Shown: positions 15,262 to 23,561 of the stretch, piece after piece | Layout: every line of letters starts with the position of its first letter | Position numbering within the stretch: position 1 is the first letter of the stretch | Origin: CAZGKW01 sp964526295 | Lineage (GTDB): Bacteria > Planctomycetota > Phycisphaerae > FEN-1346 | Reading direction: 5' to 3' | Assembly (NCBI GenBank): GCA_964526295.1 | Contig: CAZGKW010000045.1 | Span: 1-32,123, forward strand | DNA length: 32,123 nt | Translations under genes and position numbers: made by a program | The notes under the pieces: generated by a model | The model's input: the letters and a program-made list of their open reading frames with translations, nothing else | What the model was told of the DNA's origin: nothing | Database searches by the model: none

Positions 15262-16569
15262 TCACTCGATCGTCTTCAGCGGCCCTTCGGGGGAGGCGCC
15301 GTCGGGGTCGTTGACGCGGGCGCCGTGGGGGGCGGGGACGGGGCCCGCGAGGAGCGGGTCGGCCGTCTCGTGCATCCACCGCTCGAGCCGCCCGCGCATC
15401 TCCTCGAGCGCTTCGGCGCAGCGCTCTTCGCCCGCCAGGTTGTGGGCCTCGTTCGGGTCGAGCGCCAGGTCGTACAGCTCCTCCTCCGCCGCCGGCGGCA
15501 CCTCCGCCCAGCCGTGGGCGAGCATCCAGTCCTTCGACGGGCCCTGGTCGCAGTTCGGCCGCACCAGGCGGCCCCGTCCCCCGAACCGACGGATGTATTT
15601 CCATCGCTTCGTCCGAACGGCCCGCATCGGCTCGTATGCCGCATGGTAGGTGACTTCCGCGAAGATCGCTTCATTTGTCTCGTCGGCCTCGCCGCGTACC
15701 AGGGGCATCATCGAGCGTCCCTGGAGCCACGCCGGCGGATCGATCGCCAGGAGGTCGCACAGCGTGGGGAAGAGGTCGACGTGCGAGACGAGGGCGTCGG
15801 AGACCTTCCCCCCGTCGAACCCGCCGGGGCCGCGGAGGATGAGCATCACGCCGATCCCGTGGTCCGTCAGGTTGCACTTCATCCGGGGGAACGCGATGCC
15901 GTGATCGGTCGTCGCGATGACGAGGGTGTTCTCGGCCAGGCCCGCCTCGTCGAGGGCCGCCAGGACCCGCCCGATGCCGGAGTCGAGGGTCCCCGCGAGC
16001 CGGATGAACCCGGCCATGTCTCGCCGCGTCTCGGGGGCGTCGGGGATGGGGTCGGGCGTCCGGACGTGCCGGGGGTCGGCCGCCGCGCTGAGCTCCTCCC
16101 ACTTGCGATGGGTCTCCATGAAACCGACCGAGAGGAAGAAGGGTTCCGCGGGGCGGCCCTTGAGGAACGTCTCGGCCGCCGGGGCGACGTGCTCCACGTC
16201 GGGCCGGCCCGGGAGGTCGACCACCTCGTCGTAGCCGATCTTGCGGGGGCCGTCGGCGACGTGCTGGACGCCGACGAGCGTCGAGCGGTAGCCCGCCTCG
16301 CGGAGGGTATGGACGAGGTGCCGGCTGTAGTCGTTCATCGGGAAGCCGCGGCCCGCCAGGCCGATCATCCCGGCCGAGTGGGGCGACTGGCCCGTCAGGA
16401 GGGCCGCCCGGCTCGGCGAGCAGGTCGGCCCGGCGCAGCACGCCTGCCGAAAGAGGACGCCCTCGTCGGCCAGCCGCTGGAGGTTCGGCGTGGGGATGGC
16501 CCGGCCGTAGGGCTGGATGTACCGGCCGGTGTCATGCGAATGGATGTAGAGGATGTTCGGTCGCGGCAT
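15262..16569 (-). CDS. Sulfatase (formylglycine-dependent)
   Basis: The product is 435 residues in the sulfatase/alkaline phosphatase superfamily, which cleaves sulfate esters, often from polysaccharides. The key sequence is CSPSR (Cys50 to Arg54, within GPTCSPSRAALLTGQ), where the Cys is converted to formylglycine. N-terminal HSHDTGR carries metal ligands, and TTDHGIAFPRMK provides the second Asp-His pair. The C-terminal part has KYIRRFGG and DPNEAHNLAG, typical of this group. There is no signal peptide, so it would act in the cytoplasm or be exported by another route. AAAAGGAGG before the ATG confirms the start. No formylglycine-generating enzyme is in the window. It faces the same way as the SGNH hydrolase upstream. 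Confidence 0.92.
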   Translation of the reverse strand: MPRPNILYIHSHDTGRYIQPYGRAIPTPNLQRLADEGVLFRQACCAGPTCSPSRAALLTGQSPHSAGMIGLAGRGFPMNDYSRHLVHTLREAGYRSTLVGVQHVADGPRKIGYDEVVDLPGRPDVEHVAPAAETFLKGRPAEPFFLSVGFMETHRKWEELSAAADPRHVRTPDPIPDAPETRRDMAGFIRLAGTLDSGIGRVLAALDEAGLAENTLVIATTDHGIAFPRMKCNLTDHGIGVMLILRGPGGFDGGKVSDALVSHVDLFPTLCDLLAIDPPAWLQGRSMMPLVRGEADETNEAIFAEVTYHAAYEPMRAVRTKRWKYIRRFGGRGRLVRPNCDQGPSKDWMLAHGWAEVPPAAEEELYDLALDPNEAHNLAGEERCAEALEEMRGRLERWMHETADPLLAGPVPAPHGARVNDPDGASPEGPLKTIE

Positions 16570-16606
16570 GGGGCCTCCTTTTGTCGTCGTGCGTCTGCTG
16601 TTCAGG

Positions 16607-16656
16607 CCGCGTTCGTGAGAACGCGGGTACGTGCGAAGGGCGCCGATACGTTCGGC
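16607..16656. repeat. 50-bp hairpin repeat, copy 1
   Basis: Stem CCGCGTTC / GAACGCGG with a 4-nt loop (16607-16626), followed by GGGTACGT and ACGTTCGGC. The reverse complement matches 21883-21932 over the same length, with compensatory changes in the stem. Confidence 0.65.
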
Positions 16657-16720
16657 ACGCGGAACGACGCCCCCTCATCCCTCTCCCGCGGAGGGGCAGA
16701 GGGAGGCTGCGCAACGGCCC

Positions 16721-17035
16721 TCAGGCCAGGTGGCCCCGGCCGGACGGGCCGGCGTAGGGCGGGTCGCTGACGCGGCGCTTCGTCCGCCGGACCGGGTCCG
16801 GGGCGGCCAGCAGCCGGTCGGGGTACCACGTGCCCGGTCCCCGGCGGTTGTGGCGGTGCAGGGCGCACAGGGTCTGCATGCACCGGCCGCCGAGCTGCTC
16901 GCACCGCGTCCACTCGAGCAGGAACCCGCCGCCCGGGCCCAGCCGGTACCGGCCGTGCTCGTCGCAGGCGTACCGCCCGCGGACGTGCCGCCGGTATTGG
17001 GGGCAGCCGATCCAGATGGGTTTCGTCCGCGGCAC
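16721..17035 (-). CDS. Small Cys-rich hypothetical protein
   Basis: The product is about 104 residues, from a GTG start at 17035. Six cysteines are spread through residues 10-50 (GCPQYRRH, YACDEHGRYRLG, RCEQLGGRCMQTLCALHRH), which suggests a small metal-binding fold. Two His near the last Cys could add ligands. There is no signal peptide. The tail after residue 75 is Arg/Pro-rich and may not be conserved. The frame is open far upstream, and the start is chosen only because the conserved-looking part begins there. It lies between the sulfatase and SGNH genes on the same strand. The composition looks more like a protein than its shadows do, but it is not certain. Confidence 0.45.
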   Translation of the reverse strand: MPRTKPIWIGCPQYRRHVRGRYACDEHGRYRLGPGGGFLLEWTRCEQLGGRCMQTLCALHRHNRRGPGTWYPDRLLAAPDPVRRTKRRVSDPPYAGPSGRGHLA

Positions 17036-17067
17036 GGGCAGCAATCCGCGATTCCGGGCCCTCAGCT

Positions 17068-18096
17068 TCAGGTTCGAGATGCCGCGCCGGCGCCGAGCGA
17101 CTCCAGGTCCACCAGCTCGGCGAGCCGCTCGGCGAAGCGGCGGCCCATCAGCCGGTACCCCTCGGCGTCCGGGTGCAGGTCGTCGGGCAGACGGTCGGCG
17201 TCGGCCGGCCCCAGGACCTCCAGGCCGTCGACGTAATGGACGTTCGGGTCGCCCGCCGTCCGGAGGTCCTCGGCGGCGGCCTTCACCTCGGCCCGCATGG
17301 CGGGCAGTGTGAAGCCGACCGGGTTCTTCGTCCGCTCCCGCTCGACCCCGTAGATCGGCGACACCAGGACGACCGGTGCGTCCGGGTGGGTCTCGCGGAC
17401 GATGCGGACCGCCCCGACGATGGCCGGCCGGAACGACCGCGGCGACAGGCTCGCCGCCCCATAGATATTGATCCCAAGGCACATAGACACAAGGTCGGCC
17501 GGCAGGTCCCGCATCGCCAGGGCCACCATGGGGTCGAGGTGGCACTGGCCGCCGAAACCGAGGCACGTCAGGTCCAGCCCGTGCGTCCGGGCCACGATGG
17601 TCGGCCACGTCTCGGTGGGCCGGGCGGCCTGGCGGCACTGGGTGATCGAGCTGCCGTACGTCAGCCACCGGGGGCCTTCGTCGTCGGCGGGGGCGCGGAG
17701 CGTCGCCCCGTCGGCGAGCTCCAGGCCCCGGAGGCGGAACTCGCCGAACGCCGGCAGCCACAGCTCCAGGCGTTTCTCCCCCGCCGCCAGGCCCTCGAAG
17801 GCGAAGCCGGCGGCGCCGTCCATCTCGGCCGTCCCGACCAGCTCGCCGTCGGCGACGAGGTCCAGCGGCGTCATCTCGGGCGTCGGCCCCACGCGGCCCC
17901 CGACGCGGGTCGTGTCGCTGGTGAAAGCGATCCGCACGCCGGCCGGCATCCCGGCACGGGCCATCAGCTCGGGGTTGAAGAGGGCCCGTTCGGCCCACGG
18001 CAGGCGATAGGGCTGGACCCAGTCGGCCTCCCGGCGCAGCGAGACGATGCCGCGGAAGGCGAGGCGGTCGTCGTCGGGCGAAACAGTCATCGGCAT
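17068..18096 (-). CDS. SGNH/GDSL-family hydrolase
   Basis: The product is 342 residues in two domains. Residues 1-135 form a beta-rich N-terminal domain (VSLRREADWVQPYRLPW through LELADGATLRA), as in several carbohydrate esterases. Residues 140-342 are an SGNH hydrolase: block I YGSSITQC with nucleophile Ser150 (GSS in place of GDS), block II GFGGQ, block III GIN with Asn210, and block V DDLHPDAEG with catalytic Asp305/His308. Such enzymes remove acyl groups from sugars or lipids. There is no signal peptide. ATG 18096 and ATG 18090 are both possible starts. Being next to a sulfatase suggests joint work on a substituted polysaccharide, which is an inference. Confidence 0.85.
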   Translation of the reverse strand: MPMTVSPDDDRLAFRGIVSLRREADWVQPYRLPWAERALFNPELMARAGMPAGVRIAFTSDTTRVGGRVGPTPEMTPLDLVADGELVGTAEMDGAAGFAFEGLAAGEKRLELWLPAFGEFRLRGLELADGATLRAPADDEGPRWLTYGSSITQCRQAARPTETWPTIVARTHGLDLTCLGFGGQCHLDPMVALAMRDLPADLVSMCLGINIYGAASLSPRSFRPAIVGAVRIVRETHPDAPVVLVSPIYGVERERTKNPVGFTLPAMRAEVKAAAEDLRTAGDPNVHYVDGLEVLGPADADRLPDDLHPDAEGYRLMGRRFAERLAELVDLESLGAGAASRT

Positions 18097-18176
18097 GGCG
18101 ATGAGTCCGAACGCACGCCCATTGCGGAGCGCGGCGGGTGCTCGAGACCCGCCGCGCAGAGTGCAATGGCACGCGT

Positions 18177-18746
18177 TCAGGTGGCGGCGGGCGGGCCCGC
18201 CCCCTGGGCGATCCACTTCCCCGTGGTCCACAGGACCTTCCGCTTGAAGTCGAGGTTCTGCCGCCGGACCGGCACCAGGTCCACCAGGTCGAACCCGCAT
18301 CGGCTGACGATGCGCTCCAGGGAGACGCAGCACGCCGGGGCCCCGCCGCCCCCGCCGCCCGCGACGCAGACGCCCACGGCCGTCTTGCCCGAGATGCCCT
18401 TCTGGCCCGGCTCGCGTGTGCAGGTCCGCCGCACCCGGTCGAGGAAGGCCCGGAGGCCCTCGGCGAGGTCGCCGAAGTAGACGGGCGTGGCGAACACGAC
18501 GGCGTCGGCGTCGCGGATCCGGTCGACCAGGCCCGCCAGGTCGTCCTCGATGATGCAGCGGCCCTCGGTGCGGCAGATGCCCCAGCCGGCCTGGTCGCAC
18601 TGGCGGCACCGCTCGATGGCCAGCTCGGGCAGGAAGACGGTCTCGACGTCGGCGTGGGCGCTGATGGCGCCGTCGGCGAGGGCGGCGGCGGCCCGGGCCG
18701 TCTGGCCCTCGGGGTCCCGGCTGCCGGAGAGAACCAGGATTTTCAT
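18177..18746 (-). CDS. NAD(P)H-dependent FMN reductase / flavodoxin-fold protein
   Basis: The product is 189 residues of flavodoxin fold. The FMN phosphate loop is LSGSRDPEGQTAR (6-18). ATPVYFGDLAEGLRAFLDRV is the second flavin-binding segment typical of the iron-sulfur flavoprotein/NADPH-dependent FMN reductase family. A Cys cluster CRQCDQAGWGIC near residue 50 matches the CxxCxxxxxxxC arrangement of that group and may hold a metal or iron-sulfur site. It is cytoplasmic and reduces flavins or quinones. The start is supported by AGGAGGAGGA just upstream. It lies about 30 bp after the TPR gene on the same strand and is likely in one operon with it. Confidence 0.85.
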   Translation of the reverse strand: MKILVLSGSRDPEGQTARAAAALADGAISAHADVETVFLPELAIERCRQCDQAGWGICRTEGRCIIEDDLAGLVDRIRDADAVVFATPVYFGDLAEGLRAFLDRVRRTCTREPGQKGISGKTAVGVCVAGGGGGGAPACCVSLERIVSRCGFDLVDLVPVRRQNLDFKRKVLWTTGKWIAQGAGPPAAT

Positions 18747-18775
18747 GGCGTGTCCTCCTCCTCCTGTAGATAATT

Positions 18776-20512
18776 TCACGTTTGCCGGTCGGTCTCGGGC
18801 GGGGCGCCCCGGATCTCGTCGAGCCGGTCCGCCGCCGCCTGGTACGACGGGGCGAGCTTCAGGACCCGCCGATAGAGCTTGGCCGCCTGGGCCCGCCCGC
18901 CGACGGTCCCGCGGGTGGTCGCGGCGTCCTCGTACGCCAGGCCCAGGTTGAACAGCACGTCCGGGTCGTTCGGCGCCAGCGACCGGGCCAGCTCGAAGAC
19001 GCGGAGGCAGTCCTGGGGTTTTCCGAGGGCGGCGTAGCACATGCCCAGTGCGATCAATGTATCGACCTGCATCGGATCGAGGCGGACGGCCCGGTCGAGG
19101 GCGTCCAGGGCGTCCTCGTAGGCCCCGACGCTGTACATCGCCCGTCCCACCAGGTAGTGTCCCCGGGGGTCGAACGGGGCCCGCTCGCGGACCGTCCGGG
19201 CCGTCTCCAGGGCGTCCTCCGGCCGGTCCATCTCCAACAGCACCGACGCCAGGTTCGCCATGACGTCGAGGTCCTCCGGATGCGATCCGGCGAGGGTCCG
19301 GAGCCGTGCCAGGGCCTCGGTGGGCCGCCCCAGGTCCGCCTCGATCAGGGCCCGGTTGATCCGGAGGGGCACGTCGTCCGGGTCGCGGGCCAGGCCCTGG
19401 TCGAACGTTGCCCGGGCCTCCTCGAACTTGCCCTGCGTCGCCAGGAGCACCCCGAGGTCGTTCTCCAGGTCGTGGGGCCGGCCCGAAAAGGACAGGGCCT
19501 CGCGGAGCTGGGCCTCGGCCTCGTCGAACCGCCCTTCCCCGGCGAAGAGGGCCGAGAGGTTCCGGTAGAGGTCGTCGCGGTGGGGCTCTTCGCGGAGGGC
19601 CCGCCTCAGGACCTGCCCGGCCCGACGCACGTCGGTCTTGCCGTGGGGGATGGTCGTCAGGTGCGAGAGGATGAGCGGGTCGGAGGGGCTGAGTTCCAGG
19701 GCCCGGAACAGGTGTTCTCGGGCCCGGTCCATCTGGCCCAGGCGAAGGCAGGCGTAACCCAGGTCGAGGTGGATCCGCGAGTCCTCCTCCGACTCCTCCA
19801 GCAGCTCCTCGTAGATGGCGACGGCCCGCTCCAGGTCCTCCGTCTGGAGGTAGTAGCCCCCCAGGGCGAGGCGGGCGTCCCGCGAGTCGGGGTAGAGCTC
19901 CAGCTCCTCGGTCAGCTCGTCGTGGGCCCGCTCCAGGTCGCCCTTCTGGGCGAACGCCCGGGCCATCGACAGGTGCAGGTCGGGGTACTCCGGGTCCCAC
20001 TTGGCGGCCTGCCGCCAGACGTCGATGGCGTCGTCGTAGCGGCCGCGGCGCGACAGGACCAGGCCCCACTGGTAGGCGATCTCGGCCGACTCGGCGTGGA
20101 GCGTCATCGCCTCGCGGTAGACCCGCTCGGCCTCCTCGAACTGGCCCAGGTTGCCGTGGGCCCCGATGAGCTGGGCCAGGACGGCCTCGTCGTCGGGCGA
20201 GAGGCGGCGGGCCCGCTCCAGGTAGTCCAGCGACTCGCGGTCGTCCGCCCGGAGCCAACTGACGAACGCCAGGCCGAACCACGCGTCGACGCACTCCGGG
20301 TCGGCGTCGATGGCCGTCAGCAGCTCCTTCTCGGCCTCCGGCACCTGGTTCAGGTAGGCCAGGCACCGCCCGGCCAGGGCGTGGGCGTCGGCGTTGTAGG
20401 GCTCGATCTCCAGGGCGTGCCGGCAGTTCTCCAGGGCCCCCTCGTAGTCGCCCTGCTCGAGCAGACGGTCCGCCTCGTCCAGGAACGCCTCGGCATCCAT
20501 CCAGTCTTCCAT
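18776..20512 (-). CDS. Tetratricopeptide repeat protein
   Basis: The product is 578 residues made almost wholly of TPR units, roughly fourteen to sixteen 34-residue helix pairs. The signature positions recur (for example GDYEGALENCRHALEIEP, GRYDDAIDVWRQAAKWDP, GAYEDALDALDRAVRLDP). There is no signal peptide or membrane segment, so it should be a cytoplasmic scaffold for protein partners. The ATG at 20512 has GAGG 5 nt upstream; a GTG two codons earlier is also open. The C-terminus (PPETDRQT) leads into the flavin reductase gene after about 30 bp. The repeats are acidic, as usual. The partner and process are unknown. Confidence 0.88.
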   Translation of the reverse strand: MEDWMDAEAFLDEADRLLEQGDYEGALENCRHALEIEPYNADAHALAGRCLAYLNQVPEAEKELLTAIDADPECVDAWFGLAFVSWLRADDRESLDYLERARRLSPDDEAVLAQLIGAHGNLGQFEEAERVYREAMTLHAESAEIAYQWGLVLSRRGRYDDAIDVWRQAAKWDPEYPDLHLSMARAFAQKGDLERAHDELTEELELYPDSRDARLALGGYYLQTEDLERAVAIYEELLEESEEDSRIHLDLGYACLRLGQMDRAREHLFRALELSPSDPLILSHLTTIPHGKTDVRRAGQVLRRALREEPHRDDLYRNLSALFAGEGRFDEAEAQLREALSFSGRPHDLENDLGVLLATQGKFEEARATFDQGLARDPDDVPLRINRALIEADLGRPTEALARLRTLAGSHPEDLDVMANLASVLLEMDRPEDALETARTVRERAPFDPRGHYLVGRAMYSVGAYEDALDALDRAVRLDPMQVDTLIALGMCYAALGKPQDCLRVFELARSLAPNDPDVLFNLGLAYEDAATTRGTVGGRAQAAKLYRRVLKLAPSYQAAADRLDEIRGAPPETDRQT

Positions 20513-20539
20513 CGCCACCTCGTCGTCCGATATCCATCC

Positions 20540-20559
20540 CCTCTCCCTGGTGGGAGAGG
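20540..20559. repeat. REP-like hairpin CCTCTCCC / GGGAGAGG
   Basis: An 8-bp perfect stem with a TGGT loop. It belongs to the same family as 20623-20645, 7654-7706 and a degenerate copy near 16679. Confidence 0.7.
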
Positions 20560-20622
20560 CAAAGGCCTGCCCTGAGAACGGGGCCCGGGGGCGAAGACGG
20601 AACTCGTCACCCTTACCCCACC

Positions 20623-20645
20623 CCCTCTCCCGTCAAGGGAGAGGG
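20623..20645. repeat. REP-like hairpin CCCTCTCCC / GGGAGAGGG
   Basis: A 9-bp perfect stem with a GTCAA loop, preceded by CACCCTTACCCC. This is a widespread bacterial interspersed motif. It lies between the ends of two minus-strand genes. Confidence 0.75.
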
Positions 20646-20683
20646 AGGCGAACAACGGCCCTCGCGCCGCCGCTCGGCTGCCT

Positions 20684-21511
20684 CTACGGCTTCGAGAACG
20701 CGCCCCGCGGCACCTGGACGTCCAGATCGATCCGCTCGAGGCGGACCGTGTAGACCGGCGGCCCGGCGGGGCGGCCCTCGGCGTCCGTCTCGTGGAACCG
20801 CCATCGGTGCGAGAAGAGCAGCTCGCCCGTTCGCCGCCAGTCGTCCATCTCCACCCACAGCCGCCGCCCGGCCCACGGCGGCTCCGGCCACTCGAACTCG
20901 ACGCCCGTCACCTGCCGCGTCCGGTCCCGGACCTGGAGGACCATCCGCCCTTTCGCGTCGTCCTCGTAGGCCACCCGCACGCGGTGCCAGGCCCGCGACC
21001 CCGCCGGTCCCCGCACGAGGCCGGCGTAGGCGAACCGCCGGTCCTTCGCCAGGAGCGAGAACGGCAGCACCGACAGCTCGCGGACCATCCGGGCGTGCCC
21101 CGCCGCGGCGCTCACGGCGACCGGGTCGGCCAGCTCCCGGCCGGCCGAGTATACGCCCACATGCCGACCGTCGGAAAGGACCGTCCGGACGGGCCCGCCG
21201 TCTCCCGGCCCGGCCCGCTCGATCCGGGCCCGGTTGTCCTCGGTGTCGAGCAGCCAGACCTCCGGCGTCGTCACGTCGCCGACGTCGGTATGCTCGACGA
21301 AGGCGGCCTCGAAGCGGATCGTCTCGTGCTCCTCCCACCGGTAGATCGACCCGTGCTTCCAGATGCAGTCGGCGACGATCTGCCGGGCCGGCCGATCGTC
21401 GATCGCCTCGATCCGCCGCCGCAGGACGCCCGACCGGTCGCACCCCGTCCCCGCAAGGACGAGCGTGGCCAGGGCCGCCCCCTGGAGGGCCCGGCGGAGC
21501 CTGGACGCCAT
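20684..21511 (-). CDS. Lipoprotein of unknown function
   Basis: The product is 275 residues. The signal is clear: MASRLRRALQG, a hydrophobic core, and LAGTGC with lipidated Cys24, so it is membrane-anchored outside the cytoplasm. The mature part begins with HG and W positions (CIWKHGSIYRWEEHETIRFEA) and continues as alternating strands (VWLLDTEDNRARIERAG, RVRVAYEDDAKGRMVLQVRD, YTVRLERIDLDVQVP). This pattern resembles the half-barrel of LolA-like or similar outer-membrane lipoproteins, but I cannot assign a named family. The ATG has GGAAGGA 5 nt upstream and a TATAAT promoter element before that. It stands alone between repeat-rich gaps. Confidence 0.75.
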   Translation of the reverse strand: MASRLRRALQGAALATLVLAGTGCDRSGVLRRRIEAIDDRPARQIVADCIWKHGSIYRWEEHETIRFEAAFVEHTDVGDVTTPEVWLLDTEDNRARIERAGPGDGGPVRTVLSDGRHVGVYSAGRELADPVAVSAAAGHARMVRELSVLPFSLLAKDRRFAYAGLVRGPAGSRAWHRVRVAYEDDAKGRMVLQVRDRTRQVTGVEFEWPEPPWAGRRLWVEMDDWRRTGELLFSHRWRFHETDAEGRPAGPPVYTVRLERIDLDVQVPRGAFSKP

Positions 21512-21553
21512 CGGTGTCCTTCCCGAGAGAGGTGGCCCGTTTGCGAACGAGCG

Positions 21554-21582
21554 ATTATACTGTGTCCCGCCCCCGCGGGAAA
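21554..21582 (-). promoter_or_regulatory. Promoter of the lipoprotein gene
   Basis: A perfect -10 TATAAT (21559-21554) lies 17 bp downstream of a weak -35 TTTCCC (21582-21577) on the minus strand. The start codon is 43 bp further on. Confidence 0.5.
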
Positions 21583-21631
21583 GCCTAAGCGCCGCTTCGA
21601 CGCGAGGCTTGTTGCGGGTCGAGCCCTTGGT

Positions 21632-21659
21632 GTTCGAGCCACGGTCGCAAGACCGCGGG
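21632..21659. repeat. 28-bp palindromic direct repeat, copy 1
   Basis: GTTCGAGCC followed by a hairpin (21639-21658, stem around a GCAA loop). It repeats with three changes at 21824-21851, on the other side of the palindrome-pair element. Confidence 0.65.
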
Positions 21660-21661
21660 TA

Positions 21662-21782
21662 GTACTACAACGCCACTTGCCGCGCGGCGGCCTTTCCAGG
21701 CCGCCGCGATCGGGCCTGAAGCGAGTTTCTGGCGGCCTGGGAAGACCGCCAGGCGGGATGAAGCAGCGAACTGGCGTAGTAG
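21662..21782. repeat. 121-bp palindrome-pair element, copy B (inverted)
   Basis: Nearly identical to the reverse complement of 6341-6461, with the same ends (ACTACAACGCCA and TGGCGTAGT) and the same two internal hairpins. Confidence 0.8.
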
Positions 21783-21823
21783 TAGTAGGCACGAAGTACG
21801 AAAAGACCCACGCGCGCCGAATC

Positions 21824-21851
21824 GTTCGAGCCGCGGTCGTAAGACCGCGGG
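21824..21851. repeat. 28-bp palindromic direct repeat, copy 2
   Basis: The stem is a perfect 8 bp, CCGCGGTC / GACCGCGG, with a GTAA loop (21831-21850). It is the partner of 21632-21659. Confidence 0.65.
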
Positions 21852-21882
21852 CAGGCACGAATGGCGCCGAGAGCTTCGGCTC

Positions 21883-21932
21883 GCCGAACGTTTGGTCGTC
21901 GCGCGAACGTACCCGCGAACTCCCGTTCGCGG
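21883..21932. repeat. 50-bp hairpin repeat, copy 2
   Basis: The stem CCGCGAAC / GTTCGCGG (21913-21932) has swapped bases relative to copy 1 at 16607-16656 while pairing is kept. The rest of 21512-21997 shows no gene. Confidence 0.65.
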
Positions 21933-21997
21933 CTCGCAAGACGCGCAGCGCTACGAGCCTCCAGGCTCCGAGTCGCGCGAAGAAAGGCTGACGGTCC

Positions 21998-23524
21998 GTG
22001 GCGAGTGAGTACTGGTACCGGTTTCCCTGGCTGCTGATGGCGGCGGCGATGGCCCTGGTGGTTCTGGGCCTGCTGGGCATCTATGCCGCCTCCGGCGGGG
22101 GACTCCCGCCGGTCGAGGGCGGGTCGTCGCGGGGTCTGCCGCCGCTAATCGCGGGGCTGCTCCGCACGTTCTGGGGCAAGCAGGTCCTGTGGGTCCTGGT
22201 GGGCCTGGCGGTCTTCTCGCTCGTCCTCGTCCCCCGTTACACCCGCCTCGCCGGCTACAGCTACCTCTTCTACGGCGTCACGGTGGCCGCCCTGGTCTTT
22301 CTGGCCGTCCTCCGATGGCGGGGCATCGAGCTGCGGCCGTTCGTGTACCCGACGAACAACGCCTGGTCGTGGATCCACCTGCCGGGCATCAGCTTCCAGC
22401 CGTCGGAGCTGACGAAGATCGCGTTTATCATGGCCCTGGCTTACTACCTGCGGTACCGTCGGAACGTCCGCCGCTTCGGCGGTCTGATGGCCCCGTTCGC
22501 GATGGCCCTGGTGCCGACGGTCCTGGTCCTGTACCAGCCCGACCTGGGGACGGCGATGCTGTTCCTGCCGGTGCTGTTCCTGATGCTGTTCGCGGCGGGG
22601 GCCCGGATGAAGCACCTCCTGACCATCATCCTGATGGGGCTGGTGATGGTCCCGATCTTCTACGCCTCGATGAAGGGTTACCAGCGGCTCCGGATTGACT
22701 CGTGGCTGCTGCACCCGTGTGCCGAGCGGTTCCGCTTCGCCATCCGGGAGGCCCAGCGGGAGGCCCGGGAGAAGGCGGCCCAGGACCAGGTGGCCGCCCT
22801 GGCCGTCGAGGTCAGCCTCTCGGACGCCGAGAAGGTCCGCCTGGCCCGTGAGGTGACGTCGATGTGGCAGTTCCGCGTGTGGCAGGCCGGGACGCTCCTG
22901 GTGCGGGCCCGCCGGTATGCCGCCGAGCGGGTCCTCGGCCGGGAGGACCGCCCGTCGAGCTTCGACGAGGATTCGATGGACCTGCTGGCGGCGGTGCGCG
23001 GCGGGGTGGGCCCCGGCACCTACGATGCCCTCCAGCGGTTCATCAACACGCTGCTCCGCGATGCCGGTCACCACCTGTGGCAGGCCCGGATCGCGGTCGG
23101 GTCGGGCGGCCTGTGGGGCCGGGGCTGGCTCGAAGGCACCCAGACCCAGTATCATCTCCTGCCGGAGGCCCACGCGGACTCCCTGTTCCCGGTGCTGGCC
23201 GAGCAGTTCGGGTTCTGGGGGTCGGCCCTGGTGGTGGTGCTTTACGGGCTGCTGTTCATCTTCGGGATCGACGTCAGCTTCTCGACCACCGAGCCGTACG
23301 GGCGGTTGGTGGTGGTGGGGGTGGTGGCCCTGTTTGCGGCCCAGACGTTCCTGAACCTGGCGATGAGCATCGGGATGATGCCGATCACGGGGGTCCCCCT
23401 GCCGCTGATGAGCTACGGGGGATCGAGCATGATGAGCTCGTTCCTGGCGCTGGGCCTCTTGTGTAACGTGGCGCTGCGGCGCCTGTTCCTGATCGCGCCG
23501 CGCCCGTTCGAGTGGCGGGAATGA
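21998..23524 (+). CDS. RodA/FtsW-type (SEDS) peptidoglycan glycosyltransferase
   Basis: The product is 508 residues, about 100 more than usual. SEDS proteins polymerise peptidoglycan from lipid II in the inner membrane. Family signatures: WIHLPGISFQPSELTKIAFI (126-145), YQPDLGTAMLFLPVLFLM (179-196), the invariant IAVGSGGLWGRGWLEGTQTQ (365-384) with LLPEAHADSLF carrying the functional Asp394, and the C-terminal MPITGVPLPLMSYGGSSM. About ten membrane helices are evident. Residues 239-357, between YQRLRIDSWL and LWQARIAVGSGG, are an extra charged helical block that typical RodA lacks. A Gly/Pro-rich loop at 32-50 is also long. The start is GTG 21998, with AAAGG about 10 nt upstream. No partner PBP gene lies beside it. 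Confidence 0.9.
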   Translation: MASEYWYRFPWLLMAAAMALVVLGLLGIYAASGGGLPPVEGGSSRGLPPLIAGLLRTFWGKQVLWVLVGLAVFSLVLVPRYTRLAGYSYLFYGVTVAALVFLAVLRWRGIELRPFVYPTNNAWSWIHLPGISFQPSELTKIAFIMALAYYLRYRRNVRRFGGLMAPFAMALVPTVLVLYQPDLGTAMLFLPVLFLMLFAAGARMKHLLTIILMGLVMVPIFYASMKGYQRLRIDSWLLHPCAERFRFAIREAQREAREKAAQDQVAALAVEVSLSDAEKVRLAREVTSMWQFRVWQAGTLLVRARRYAAERVLGREDRPSSFDEDSMDLLAAVRGGVGPGTYDALQRFINTLLRDAGHHLWQARIAVGSGGLWGRGWLEGTQTQYHLLPEAHADSLFPVLAEQFGFWGSALVVVLYGLLFIFGIDVSFSTTEPYGRLVVVGVVALFAAQTFLNLAMSIGMMPITGVPLPLMSYGGSSMMSSFLALGLLCNVALRRLFLIAPRPFEWRE

Positions 23525-23528
23525 TGCC

Positions 23529-23561
23529 AATGCGGAATGCGGAACGCGGAATGTGGAATCG
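23529..23561. repeat. GCGGAAT-type heptamer array
   Basis: Four to five imperfect copies of the heptamer (AATGCGG, AACGCGG, AATGTGG) lie right after the SEDS stop codon. The same array type occurs at 7462-7482. The rest of 23562-23798 shows no gene, only a short GGCCC/GGGCC hairpin near 23735. Confidence 0.65.

Noticed and set aside
14978..15604. N-terminal extension of vsr to 344 residues
   Set aside because: The extra sequence is Arg/Gly low-complexity and overlaps the sulfatase gene; a GTG with GGAGG at 14977 matches the family start.
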